Positions 17,927-27,697 of a stretch of DNA of 64,000 bases are shown piece after piece. Location: positions 110,971 to 174,970 of the forward strand of contig JAFXSM010000020.1 in the NCBI GenBank assembly GCA_017525605.1, in the 5' to 3' direction. Within the stretch, counting starts at the first letter, position 1, and each line of letters begins with the position of its first letter. Source of the stretch: Treponema sp. Lineage in GTDB: Bacteria > Spirochaetota > Spirochaetia > Treponematales > Treponemataceae. Position numbers and translations under genes: made by a program. The notes under the pieces were generated by a model, which saw only the letters and a list, made by a program, of their open reading frames with translations, did no database searches and was not told where the DNA came from.

Positions 17927-18583
17927 TTATTTGAATCTGTAGAGTGCGCCGACGCGGAAGAAGAAATTGTTCATGCTGATGCAGTTGAAGCCGTTCTCGG
18001 CGTTGACTTCGAATTTTTTTGTGAATGCGTATCTTGCGCCCAAAAGGAACACGAGGTCGAGTCCGACTACAGTTGAGCTGTAGCTTCTTCTGATGTATTC
18101 GCCCGTGAAATTTCCGTTTTCGTCATAAACTCTGCTTGCATAGCTGAAATCTACCATCTGAATCGGGAATGAGACTCCTGCTCCGCCATACGGAACGAAG
18201 TTTTTGAGGAATTTGGAGCTTGTGTTCTCGAAATGCCAGTTGAAAAATGCAGTTGCCGACGGATTGATGACGGTGACGTTCGTGCCGTACCAATCTGAAT
18301 ACGACGAGTCCGCGAAAATCAAGTCGAGCGCGGCTTCGAATGTGAGGTCGAACGGCTGACTTGGAAAAGAAGTTGCTTCCGGGCAGAATCCGATTGCAGG
18401 CATCGCCTCGAATCCGTGGAAGCCGACTCTGCCTGAATGCTCATAATACGGTTCGTTTACGTTTACGCGCGCAGAGCCTTTTGCATATCCGATATCAAGT
18501 TTTCCGTAAATGCCAAGCCCTTTCGCGAATGACGTAGCAGCGAAAAGTGCCATGCAAAAAACGACAAGTAATGCTTTTTTCAT
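17927..18583 (-). CDS. Outer-membrane beta-barrel-like protein
   Basis: A 218-residue protein with signal peptide MKKALLVVFCMALFAATSFA. The mature part alternates polar and aromatic residues in short strands (GLGIYGKLDIGYAKG, VVGLDLVFLLGARYAF) and ends in FFRVGALYRFK, close to the aromatic C-terminal strand of outer-membrane barrels. AAAGGAG lies 5-6 nt before the ATG, and TATAAT is on the minus strand at 18615-18620. Barrel assignment comes from sequence pattern; specific function unknown. Confidence 0.7.
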   Translation of the reverse strand: MKKALLVVFCMALFAATSFAKGLGIYGKLDIGYAKGSARVNVNEPYYEHSGRVGFHGFEAMPAIGFCPEATSFPSQPFDLTFEAALDLIFADSSYSDWYGTNVTVINPSATAFFNWHFENTSSKFLKNFVPYGGAGVSFPIQMVDFSYASRVYDENGNFTGEYIRRSYSSTVVGLDLVFLLGARYAFTKKFEVNAENGFNCISMNNFFFRVGALYRFK

Positions 18584-18769
18584 AAAAACTCCTTTTAGGT
18601 TTTAATTATGCTTGATTATACTCAAATGCATTGTCACTACCTAGCGTTAGTTAATTTTGTTTTTTTAAATCCGATAATTGAAAATGAGGATTTCTCAGAT
18701 TTCGGTGGAATTTTGGGAATTCTCGTTTGTCTTTTTCGGACGAAAAACAAAATCTAAATAAAAACGGCC

Positions 18770-18775
18770 TATCAT
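18770..18775 (+). promoter_or_regulatory. Putative -10 box of ftsK, 7 nt before the start codon
   Basis: TATCAT with no Shine-Dalgarno sequence between it and the ATG at 18783. Transcription would begin at or within a base or two of the start codon, implying a leaderless mRNA. Confidence 0.4.
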
Positions 18776-18782
18776 TTAAACT

Positions 18783-21700
18783 ATGAACACGCTTATCAAA
18801 AATCTACAAGAACTTTCAAAAAGTATGGAACAGAAACGGCAAGTCGGAAAAATCAACATTTTCGGTGCGAGCCTGTTTTTCGTCGCGGCATTCTTTGCAG
18901 TTTCGCTTTTGCTCGCCTTTTTGGACGCTGGCGGAAGCCACAATCTGTTTTTCAGAATAGGTGATTTTCTTTTCAACGCATACGGATATTCTTCGATTTT
19001 GATTCCGGTGTTCTTTCTGATTGCCGCGTTGCAGATGATTGTCTCGAAATGGAACATAAAACGCGGTGTCATTCTAATCGGCTCGCTCCTGCCGTTTTTT
19101 ACGCTCGTTGCAATCGAGCATCTCTGCAAAATCTTCGCATCGAAAAGCGACGGCGCGATTCTTGCAATCGAAATCAGCTCCACGATTCTGTTCGGGGTGA
19201 TTGTTTTTGCAGGCGAATACATTCTGCTCGTGATTTTGGGCGACGTTTTTCAGGAGCGTTTTGCGAGGGGAGATTTCGATTTTGAGAATTTCGACGAGAG
19301 CGATTTTGACGGCGCATCGAAAAAATCGAACGAAAAAGATGAAGATGACGAAAATGCCGAAGAAAATCAGAATGCGAATGCGAATAAATATTCCGATTCT
19401 CCGATTCTTGGCGAAATGCTTTCCGAGGCGACTGAAATTCCGAAAATCCAGGGCGAAACCGTGCTTGAATTCATAAAAAGGCAGAAGCCTGTCGATTTGG
19501 AGTCGATTTTCAAGAACGCAAAATCAAGACGGCATGAAGAAAAAGACACGGCAAGTGATTCTTCTGAAAACGAAAATGATACTGCAGTCGCAAACGATGT
19601 TGAAAATGACGTTGCAAATCCTAGCGAAAATCAGGTTGTTGATGAAAATGTCGAAGTAAACTCTGAATCTGAAATATTGAGCCAAACTCAAGACGACGCA
19701 AATCCTATTGAAAATTCAATTGACGAAGAAAACGGGGAATCAAATTCTGAATCTGAATCTGAAATTCATTCGGATAAAATGGAAGAAAACCCGCTTCCTG
19801 AAAATGAATCTTCCGAAAATGCCGTTTCCGAAAACGAAAACGAAAACACCTCCGAAAACGCAAATGCCGAATCGAATGAAAAAAACACAGCGTTGAATTC
19901 TGCACCAGAATCGAAAAATATCAGCAGCGTGATAGCAGATATAATAGAAGGAAATGCATCAGAAACCGAAAATTCCGATGAAGATGACGACGATGCCGGT
20001 CTTGAGGATGATTTTTGGAGTTCCAGTGCGGATTTGGCACCGTTCGACAAAGAATCTGCGGTGAAAAAACTTGAGGAAGAGAACAGGAACAAATTCGCCG
20101 CGATTTTTGATGCGGTCGAAAACAACGAGGAAGAGAAACTTGCGGATTGGCGTTATGCGGAAGTCCTGAAAAACATTCTGCCTGACGTTCTTCAGGAAAA
20201 AAACGCCGAGCCTGTTCTTGAAAATTCCGGCGACGCGCATGAAGATTTCAAAAAGCAGATAGAGTCGCTTTGGGCAATGAAAAACGCCAAAAACGAAAAT
20301 CCTGTTTCCGAAGAAGAACCGGCAAATAATTTCGCGAACGAAAATCCTGCTGAAGTTGCCGAAAATGATTCCGAGCCGATGCTCAACGAGGAAATCCTGA
20401 GCGAAGATGAAAATTCCGATGAGGAAAACGACGATGAGAACGTCAGCGAGAATTTTGTTGATGAGGATTCCGGCGAAGAAATTTCTGAGGAAGAATCTTT
20501 CGCCGAAGATGAAATTTTCGATGATGAAGCTGACGAAAGCGAAATTTATGATGAGAAGTCCGAAAACGAAGATTTCCCTTATGACGAAAAAAACGATGTC
20601 GATTATATCGACGAAAAAATCGTGGATGACGAGATTTCTGATGATGTAATTACAGATGATGAATTTTCTGACGAGGAAATCGCTGCGGAAGAATTCGCGA
20701 ACGAGACTGCTGTTTCCGAAGAGCCGCCGGTTGTTTCCGCGAGCGAAGTTGAAATCAGCGATATTTTTTCTTCGATGGACGATGACGTGGCAAAAAATCC
20801 GGTTCTCAGAAATCCGCTTCCGGAAGATGTCGCAAAAATAATCGAAAGCAGCAAATCGGAGCCGCGGCAGGAAATTGCAAATTCCGAGCCGGTTCTTTCG
20901 GAATTCAGCGGCGAACCGAAACTTTCTCAAGCCGAGCCTTCATTTGTCACGGCAGAGAAAAGGGCGGAGGAACGCGAGGGTGCCGTTGAGATTGAAGCTG
21001 CCGAGGAAGCGTTGCGCGCCGCGATGAAAGAATCTTACGAGCCGCTGAAAGAAAGCGCTGAAGAAATTGAAGAAAAAAATCACTTCGAGTTCAATCCCGT
21101 CGCGAAGCCCGTCGTAGATTCGAACGGCAAGCTGATTCAGTATTCGGACGATGATGATGAAAGCGACCTCGATGAAGAAATCAGCGCGTACCAGAATGCG
21201 ATTCTCGACAATGATGCGGATTCTGACGATGAGGACGAAATTGATGATGAAATTGACGACCTGAACAGGACGATAAACCGCAAGATGAACGTCAGCGAGG
21301 ATTTTGACGACGAAGAAGATGAAGAAGATGAATCCGACGAATCCGATGTTGACTGCGTTCATTCACAAGTTGCAATCGACCCGTACAAATCTTCAACGTC
21401 GAATGCTCTTCCTGAATCGCAGAAATTCAGAAAAGGACCGTACATTGTTCCGACCGATTTGCTCGACACATATCCGGGAAACGAATATTGGGTTGTCGAT
21501 GAGGAAACTCAGAAATCGGGCGATGCGCTTGTGGAAACTCTCAAGGAATTCAAAATCGAAACGGAAATCACTGGCATCAGGAAAGGTCCGACCGTCACGA
21601 TGTACGAGCTTCTTCCGGCACCGGGCGTGAAGCTCAGCAAAATCGTCAACTTGCAGGACAACATTGCGCTTCGTCTTGCGGCTTCGTCGGTGCGTATTGT

Positions 21701-22844
21701 CGCTCCGATTCCTGGAAGGCACGCTGTCGGAATCGAAGTTCCGAATGCGAAAAGGGCAATCGTAAGCTTCAAGGAAATCATCGAGCAGCCGCTTCCTGCG
21801 TTCGAGAAAATGGCGATTCCTGTCGTTCTCGGAAAGGACATTTCAGGCGACCCGCAGCTTCTCGACCTTGCGAAGACTCCGCATTTGCTCATTGCAGGTT
21901 CGACTGGTGCCGGAAAATCAGTCTGCGTGAACTCGATGCTCCTTTCGATTCTGTTCAAGCGAAGCCCTGAGCAGGTCAAGCTCGTCCTTGTTGACCCGAA
22001 AGTCGTCGAGCTGAAACTTTACAACGACATTCCGCATCTTCTCACGCCTGTAATCACGGACGCGAAACGCGCATTGCAGTCGCTCCAGTATTGTCTTTGC
22101 GAAATGGAAAGGCGTTACGCGCTTCTTGACGGAATGGGAGTCAGAAACATCATCTCGTACAACAAGAAAATCGCGGAAAAGCACATTGCGACCGAAAAGC
22201 TTCCGTACATCGTAGTTGTGATTGACGAGTTTGCGGATTTGATGGCGACTACAGGAAAAGAACTTGAAACGACGATTGCGCGTCTTGCCGCAATGAGCCG
22301 TGCAGTCGGAATCCATCTCGTCCTTGCGACCCAGCGACCTTCAGTTGACGTAATCACAGGTCTCATCAAGGCGAACATTCCGAGCCGAATCGCATTCATG
22401 GTTGCGTCGAAAACAGACTCGCGAATCATCATCGACCAGCTCGGCGCGGACAAACTTCTCGGAAAAGGTGATATGCTTTACGTCGGCGTTACCGACCCGT
22501 TCCCAAGCAGAATCCAGGGAACTCTTGTTGGTGATGACGAGGTTGAGCGCGTTGTGGAATACGTCAAGGGATTCGGCGAGCCTGAATACATTGACGAGGA
22601 AATGTTCGTTGACGATGAAGAAGAGGCCGACGAGCCAAGTGTTTTCGATGAAGGCGAGGATCCGCTTTACGAGCAGGCACTTCAAATCGTTGTTCAGGCG
22701 GGAAAGGCGAGCGCGAGCTACATTCAGCGCAGGTTGAAAATCGGCTACAACAGGGCAGCGCGCCTTGTGGAAGAAATGGAAAACAGAGGCATCGTAGGCC
22801 CGCAGAACGGTTCGAAGCCGAGGGAAATAATCCACATGCCGTAA
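18783..22844 (+). CDS. ftsK: DNA translocase FtsK/SpoIIIE with long acidic linker
   Basis: A 1353-residue septal DNA pump. Four N-terminal membrane helices span about residues 20-155. Residues about 160-860 are an extremely Glu/Asp/Asn/Ser-rich low-complexity linker with a few Ala/Leu-rich islands. The motor follows: Walker A GSTGAGKSVCVN (near residue 1039), the conserved VDPKVVELKLYNDIPHL, Walker B VVVIDEFADLM and the ATQRPSVDVITG segment. A C-terminal winged-helix gamma domain (YEQALQIVVQAGKASASYIQ...) recognises KOPS-type DNA. Typical SpoIIIE proteins are 750-900 residues; the excess is all linker. No Shine-Dalgarno sequence. Confidence 0.95.
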   Translation: MNTLIKNLQELSKSMEQKRQVGKINIFGASLFFVAAFFAVSLLLAFLDAGGSHNLFFRIGDFLFNAYGYSSILIPVFFLIAALQMIVSKWNIKRGVILIGSLLPFFTLVAIEHLCKIFASKSDGAILAIEISSTILFGVIVFAGEYILLVILGDVFQERFARGDFDFENFDESDFDGASKKSNEKDEDDENAEENQNANANKYSDSPILGEMLSEATEIPKIQGETVLEFIKRQKPVDLESIFKNAKSRRHEEKDTASDSSENENDTAVANDVENDVANPSENQVVDENVEVNSESEILSQTQDDANPIENSIDEENGESNSESESEIHSDKMEENPLPENESSENAVSENENENTSENANAESNEKNTALNSAPESKNISSVIADIIEGNASETENSDEDDDDAGLEDDFWSSSADLAPFDKESAVKKLEEENRNKFAAIFDAVENNEEEKLADWRYAEVLKNILPDVLQEKNAEPVLENSGDAHEDFKKQIESLWAMKNAKNENPVSEEEPANNFANENPAEVAENDSEPMLNEEILSEDENSDEENDDENVSENFVDEDSGEEISEEESFAEDEIFDDEADESEIYDEKSENEDFPYDEKNDVDYIDEKIVDDEISDDVITDDEFSDEEIAAEEFANETAVSEEPPVVSASEVEISDIFSSMDDDVAKNPVLRNPLPEDVAKIIESSKSEPRQEIANSEPVLSEFSGEPKLSQAEPSFVTAEKRAEEREGAVEIEAAEEALRAAMKESYEPLKESAEEIEEKNHFEFNPVAKPVVDSNGKLIQYSDDDDESDLDEEISAYQNAILDNDADSDDEDEIDDEIDDLNRTINRKMNVSEDFDDEEDEEDESDESDVDCVHSQVAIDPYKSSTSNALPESQKFRKGPYIVPTDLLDTYPGNEYWVVDEETQKSGDALVETLKEFKIETEITGIRKGPTVTMYELLPAPGVKLSKIVNLQDNIALRLAASSVRIVAPIPGRHAVGIEVPNAKRAIVSFKEIIEQPLPAFEKMAIPVVLGKDISGDPQLLDLAKTPHLLIAGSTGAGKSVCVNSMLLSILFKRSPEQVKLVLVDPKVVELKLYNDIPHLLTPVITDAKRALQSLQYCLCEMERRYALLDGMGVRNIISYNKKIAEKHIATEKLPYIVVVIDEFADLMATTGKELETTIARLAAMSRAVGIHLVLATQRPSVDVITGLIKANIPSRIAFMVASKTDSRIIIDQLGADKLLGKGDMLYVGVTDPFPSRIQGTLVGDDEVERVVEYVKGFGEPEYIDEEMFVDDEEEADEPSVFDEGEDPLYEQALQIVVQAGKASASYIQRRLKIGYNRAARLVEEMENRGIVGPQNGSKPREIIHMP

Positions 22845-22863
22845 TGCGGAAGAAATCTTCAAA

Positions 22864-22916
22864 AAAGAAGCCCGCCGGATTTGAGTTCAAAGATGAACTT
22901 TCCGGCGGGCTTCTTC
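22864..22916. terminator. Bidirectional terminator after ftsK
   Basis: A perfect 14-bp GC-rich stem (22866-22879 AGAAGCCCGCCGGA with 22901-22914) plus a smaller inner stem, with A-rich and T-rich flanks; it separates ftsK from the convergent gene. Confidence 0.9.
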
Positions 22917-22942
22917 AGTTTAAAGCTTTTTTAGGAATTCAC

Positions 22943-23560
22943 TTAGTTCTTTGCTTCAACAGCAACGATTCTGTGACCGTTACCGATGATGTAGTAAGTT
23001 CCTTTTGGAGCGTTTGAGTATGTGATTGTTTTTGGAGCCTCATCCTGAGAGAGGTTGTCGATTGCTACGATTGGAGTGTAAACATCAGTCGGCTTTCCTT
23101 TTGCATCAACGCCTTCAGCTTTTGTTGCCAAAACTACGCAGCGTCCCTGTTCCTTGCTTCCGTTTCCTGCAACAGTGAGTGTGATTGTTGCAGCATCGTC
23201 GATTGTGATTGAGAATTCAGACTTTCTCCATTTCTTGTCAGAGCAAGTCTTTTCGATTGAGCCTTCCGGCTTGTTGTTATGATAGAGAGCAACGTATGAT
23301 TCCTGCTTGAATTTTACTTCGCCGCTTTCGAGAGCAAACTGTGCGCCCTTTGAGCCAGCATTCGGAGTGATGACAACCTGCTTCTTGAAGTTGAACATAT
23401 CCTGTCCGATTTTTGATTTAGGGATAGACTTCCAGTTTCCCCAAGTTGCATTGACGCTACCTGCAGATGCAGCTTTTGCACCTCCGTCAGCAGTTGTTGC
23501 AGCGAAAGCGAAAGCACCTACGAGCAAAGCAGCAGAGACTGCCAAAATTCTTTTCAACAT
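22943..23560 (-). CDS. Secreted protein of unknown function
   Basis: A 205-residue protein with signal peptide MLKRILAVSAALLVGAFAFA. The mature part looks like a beta-rich single domain (VVITPNAGSKGAQFALESGEVKF, FSITIDDAATITLTVAGNGS, APKGTYYIIGNGHRIVAVE), resembling the carbohydrate-binding or pectate-lyase-associated beta-sandwich pattern in which a small glycine-rich strand closes the sheet. The family is not recognised. It has a strong promoter and an excellent ribosome-binding site (ACGGAGGAATTAAAA), so it is probably abundant. Confidence 0.7.
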   Translation of the reverse strand: MLKRILAVSAALLVGAFAFAATTADGGAKAASAGSVNATWGNWKSIPKSKIGQDMFNFKKQVVITPNAGSKGAQFALESGEVKFKQESYVALYHNNKPEGSIEKTCSDKKWRKSEFSITIDDAATITLTVAGNGSKEQGRCVVLATKAEGVDAKGKPTDVYTPIVAIDNLSQDEAPKTITYSNAPKGTYYIIGNGHRIVAVEAKN

Positions 23561-23627
23561 TTTTAATTCCTCCGTAAAAAATGTGTTATTAGCATGAGCC
23601 GAGTACTATCAACTCGGTCTTATCTGT

Positions 23628-23656
23628 AGTATAACTTTTCAACTTTTGGAATTCAA
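23628..23656 (-). promoter_or_regulatory. Promoter of the secreted protein gene at 22943-23560
   Basis: On the minus strand TTGAAT (23651-23656), a 17-bp spacer and TATACT (23628-23633). The leader of about 60 nt contains a small hairpin (CCGAGT...ACTCGG, 23599-23617). Confidence 0.65.
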
Positions 23657-23718
23657 AGAAAATAACGTCAATCTTTTTTGCAAAAGCGAATTTCGGCATA
23701 TCTCTGCTTTATTTTCCG

Positions 23719-24306
23719 TTACTCAACTATCTGAATGTTCGGAAATTCTGAAAAATCAATTTTTTCGTCAGGATTGATTGCTACGGAGCATGAAGTGTGG
23801 ACGAAGATTTTCACGTCCGCATTTTTCTTTGCCGTCTCGATTGCGCAGTTTTTCACGCAATAATCCGTGCAGAGACCCACGACGTGAATCTCGTCAATCT
23901 TTGCGGCTGCCTCTTTCGCTTCTTCCGTTCCGTACCGCGAAGCATCTAGAAGGTTCACGCCGTATTCCTCTTCGTTCAAGTTTTTTCCTTTCAACAACAC
24001 ATACGGATAATCCTCGCCCTTTTCGATTTTCTTTTCCGAAGTCGAATTGAGGAATGCAAGTACGTCCTTGTTTAGCGCGCAGCCCGAAGTTGACGCGACG
24101 CAGTGGTCCGGCCAGATGCCGCCGCTTTCCTTGAACGAGCAGTGCTTTTGCGGGTGGTAATCCATTGTCGCCAATACAAAGTCGAATTTTTCGTTTGCGG
24201 CAAGTTTTTTTGTGTTCTCCCATGACGCATAAAACTTTTCGCTTCCGACAGCGAGCGAACCGTCAATAAAATCATTCTGCAAATCAATGAGTGCAAGAGC
24301 TTTCAT
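23719..24306 (-). CDS. pncA: Nicotinamidase (pyrazinamidase)
   Basis: A 195-residue isochorismatase-fold hydrolase converting nicotinamide to nicotinate for NAD salvage. Catalytic Asp8 lies in LALIDLQNDF, the metal-site region in TMDYHPQKHCSF, the WPDHC motif follows, and the nucleophile is the cysteine of GLCTDYCVKNCA. The ATG at 24306 is preceded by AAAGGAGG with 5-nt spacing; a GTG two codons upstream overlaps that site and is rejected. Monocistronic. Confidence 0.92.
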   Translation of the reverse strand: MKALALIDLQNDFIDGSLAVGSEKFYASWENTKKLAANEKFDFVLATMDYHPQKHCSFKESGGIWPDHCVASTSGCALNKDVLAFLNSTSEKKIEKGEDYPYVLLKGKNLNEEEYGVNLLDASRYGTEEAKEAAAKIDEIHVVGLCTDYCVKNCAIETAKKNADVKIFVHTSCSVAINPDEKIDFSEFPNIQIVE

Positions 24307-24413
24307 AAGCACCTCCTTTTATTTGATATTATCAAAATAGATATAACTAATCAAGAGCTTTGATTTGATTCAATTCTAATATTCGAAAAAATTGCTGAAG
24401 CATTGTTGTGCGA

Positions 24414-24447
24414 GCAAAAAGTGGAATGATTTTGTAAAATTAAATAG
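24414..24447 (+). repeat. Left copy of the 34-bp direct repeat flanking the defence island
   Basis: It begins GCAAAAAGTGGAATGA and ends AAATTAAATAG. It matches 35997-36030 in about 30 of 34 positions. It lies just upstream of hsdR and contains TGATTTTGTAAAAT, which could also act as a promoter. Confidence 0.6.
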
Positions 24448-24496
24448 GTAAGTTTCGATTCATATTTTTTGTGAAGCTTTTAAAAAGGATTTATAT

Positions 24497-27400
24497 ATGA
24501 GCAAAAACTATAACGAGAAAACTCGTGTTCAAATGCCTGCAATGGTTCATTTAACGCGGCTTGGCTTCAATTATATTGGCAAAATGTATGAATAAAGCGC
24601 AGGTGAAACATTTGATTCTGAAACAAACATTCTTATTGATAAATTTCATTCAGCTTTTGAACGTTTAAATCCTTCAAAAAAGGAATCTTGGCTCTCTGTT
24701 TTTTCCGATATCAAAAAAGAACTCAACGATGATGATTTAGGAAAACAGTTTTATGAACGCCTAATTTCTGTTTCTCCTTACAAACTCATAGATTTTGATA
24801 ATCCTAAAAATAATGATTACTACTGCACAGCAGAGTTTACCTGCCGTAATGGTGAAGATGAATTCCGCCCTGATATTACGGAAGCTAACCGCATGAATAA
24901 TGACCGCTTACCTAATAAAAAGTTCCGTCGCTTTATAAATATCACACAGCTGATGATTTTTTCTAACAATATGGAATATTCTGCCCTTGGCGGTATTGTT
25001 CCTATAGAAGGTGCTTTTTATTGTACAGGAAGTCGTAAGAAAGCTTTTTTCAATTGTTTCAGGGAAGATAATTTTTCATCTCAGCCTATTCCTCTGTTCA
25101 ATGCTAACTATCCTTATAAACCAATAGATCAGCAGGTTGAAAAGCAAATTCTTACGGACTTCAATTGTCAGGTAATTAAGCAGTCTCCTGAATATCAGAC
25201 GAACCTTGATTTTTACACACCGACAAACAGAATCCTTACTTCAATGTGCAGCCCTGAACGTTTGCTTTTTATTCTCAAATACGGAATTGCTTATGTAAAA
25301 AGCGAACGCGAAGTTGACGGTAAAATCGAAGTAACTGACCAGAAGCACATTATGCGTTATCAGCAGATGTTTGCGGCTCTTGCTATTCGTGATGCTCTTG
25401 AAAACGGAAAAAAGTCTGGAATTGTTTGGCATACACAGGGCTCTGGAAAAACTGCTCTTTCATATTATCTTACCCGAATACTCACAGACTATTTTGCAAA
25501 GCATAACAAAGTTACCAAGTTTTATTTTATTGTTGACCGACTGGATTTGCTTGAACAGGCAAAGCAGGAGTTTGAAGCTCGCGGACTTTCGATAAATACA
25601 GCTAACAGTAAAACAGAACTTATGGAACAATTCCGTACAAATCAGAGCCAGCAGGGAGTTACTGGTAAAGCTGAAATTACAGTCGTAAATATTCAGAAAG
25701 TTGAAGAGGATCAGAACAAAGTTCAGGTAAAAGACTACGCAACCAATCTTCAGCGAATATTTATTATTGATGAAGCTCACCGAGGTTATAAACCTGACGG
25801 ATGTTTCCTTGCAAACTTGTTCAATGCTGATAAAGATTCTATCAAAATTGCGCTAACAGGAACTCCAATTCTAAAAGAAGAAAAATCAAGTTGCTCGGTG
25901 TTCGGTGATTATTTCCACGCGTACTATTATGATAAATCAATTCAGGATGGATATACTCTAAAAATCCTTCGTGAAGAAATCGAAACATCTTATCGTAAGA
26001 GACTTACTGAAGCTTACCAGAATCTTGAAAAACTGGTTACTAAAGGTGAACTTAAAAAAGAAGATATTATCAGCCATGATTCTTATGTAAAAGAATTACT
26101 CCGCTACATTATAAAAGACCTTGTTACATTCAGATTGCTACAGGGAGACCCGACACTTGGCGGAATGATTATCTGTGAGACAAGCGAACAGGCCAGAAAG
26201 CTATATCAGTATTTTGATGAGATTCAGAATGAGCTCCATGAAACTGAAAATATGACTTCTACTTTGAAGCCTGGACTTATTCTCTATGATAGTGATGATA
26301 AAGAAACCAGAAAGCAGATAGTAAAAGACTTCAAAAAGAATTTCACAATAGATATTCTGATTGTATATAACATGCTGCTTACAGGTTTTGATGCTCCTCG
26401 ACTTAAGAGGCTTTATTTTGGAAGAAAGCTCCGCGACCACGGTTTGCTTCAAGCAATTACCCGCGTAAACCGTCCATACAATTCTGAATATGGCGAACAG
26501 CGTTACGGAACTGTAATTGACTTTGCAGACATAAAAGCAAATTTTGAAGAAATCAATAACAAATATATAAAAGAGTTTCAGAAGTTCTCAAGCGAAGATG
26601 AAACTGGACTTGAGAATCTTCCTGATATGTTTACTCAGGTTCTGGAACAAAAAGAAGATATCATTAAACAGATGAAAGAAGCGCGCCAGACTCTTTCTAA
26701 TTATGATATAAGTAATGCAGAAATCTTTGACCAGGAAATAACTGAAATTGAAGACAAGAAAGAACTCTTTGAACTCCGAACAGCTTTGACCAATGCAAAG
26801 AATATGTTCAATCTTGTACGAACTTTTGGTGATGAAGAATTAAAAGCTACCTTTGCTAAACTTGTAATTGAAAAACTTCCTGACATGCTGGCCGCTGTTC
26901 AGGCACGAATTAATGAAATAAATACAATTGAAGCCTTTGAAACAAGTGATGAAACTAAGATGCTTATCAATGAAACAATGATGAACATTCAGTTCAACTT
27001 TTCTATGATAAACAAAGAAGAATTAAAACTTGTTGATAACGGTTCAGAGCTGCAGGAAAAGCTTTCTAAAACATTGCATGAAATCCGCGATTATTATGAC
27101 CCGGAAGACCCGCAATTTATTACTCTTGCAGAAGCATTTAAGCAGCGATTTAAGGAACATAAATTTAAGCCTGAAAGCCTTGCTCAGTACAACGAAGAAA
27201 ACAAAGCTATGGATGATATCTACAAAAAGATTAGAACCTTGCGACGTAAAGATGACGCACTCCTTTCACGCTATCATGGTGACAAAAAGTTTGTCCGCGT
27301 TCACAAGCGAATTGTAGAAGAAAATACAAGACGTACAGAACGACATTCACAGCCAATTATTTCTACAATGACAGATGATATTGTTGAAGCAATGATGACT

Positions 27401-27601
27401 GTAAAACAAATAATCGACCAGCAGGTTTATGACAGAAATGATATCCTTAAAAAGGATGCCTATTTTGCAGAAACAGTATGGTCACTTATAGATGACAGTC
27501 TTTATAAACTGAATATCAAATCAGAAGTAGAAGACTGCGATTTTATTCAGACGAGAGTTAGCAAGCAGTATCTTAATCAATACCACCAGATGTATTTGTA
27601 A
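24497..27601 (+). pseudogene. hsdR: Type I restriction enzyme R subunit, interrupted and nuclease-deleted
   Basis: One reading frame broken by a TAA at codon 33 (24593-24595); coding resumes in the same frame (SAGETFDSETNILI) to 27601. The SF2 translocase motor is present (HTQGSGKTAL, RIFIIDEAHRG, IALTGTPI, LLTGFDAPRLKRLYFGR), as is the C-terminal helical region. In the N-terminal nuclease domain FRPDIT (about codon 127) joins directly to EANRMN. Close relatives have about 24 residues there, including the catalytic E-x-K of the PD-(D/E)xK site. The protein therefore lacks its nuclease centre as well as being truncated. The AT-rich codon use differs from the genome around it. A nuclease-dead motor could be made only by internal initiation, for example near 24893. 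Confidence 0.85.
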
Positions 27602-27697
27602 AAACAACAGAGCTTTTCCGTTAAGCGACACTTAATATATCTTTTTAGTGATAATAAACATTTGCTTTTACTGTCACTAAAAACTATAATAAAATGT

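Noticed and set aside
19959..20930. Minus-strand frame opposite the ftsK linker
   Set aside because: Isoleucine/phenylalanine-rich mirror of the acidic repeats; no start signals.
24593..24595. TAA readthrough in hsdR
   Set aside because: No sign of recoding elements, and the gene also lacks its catalytic segment, so loss of function is simpler.
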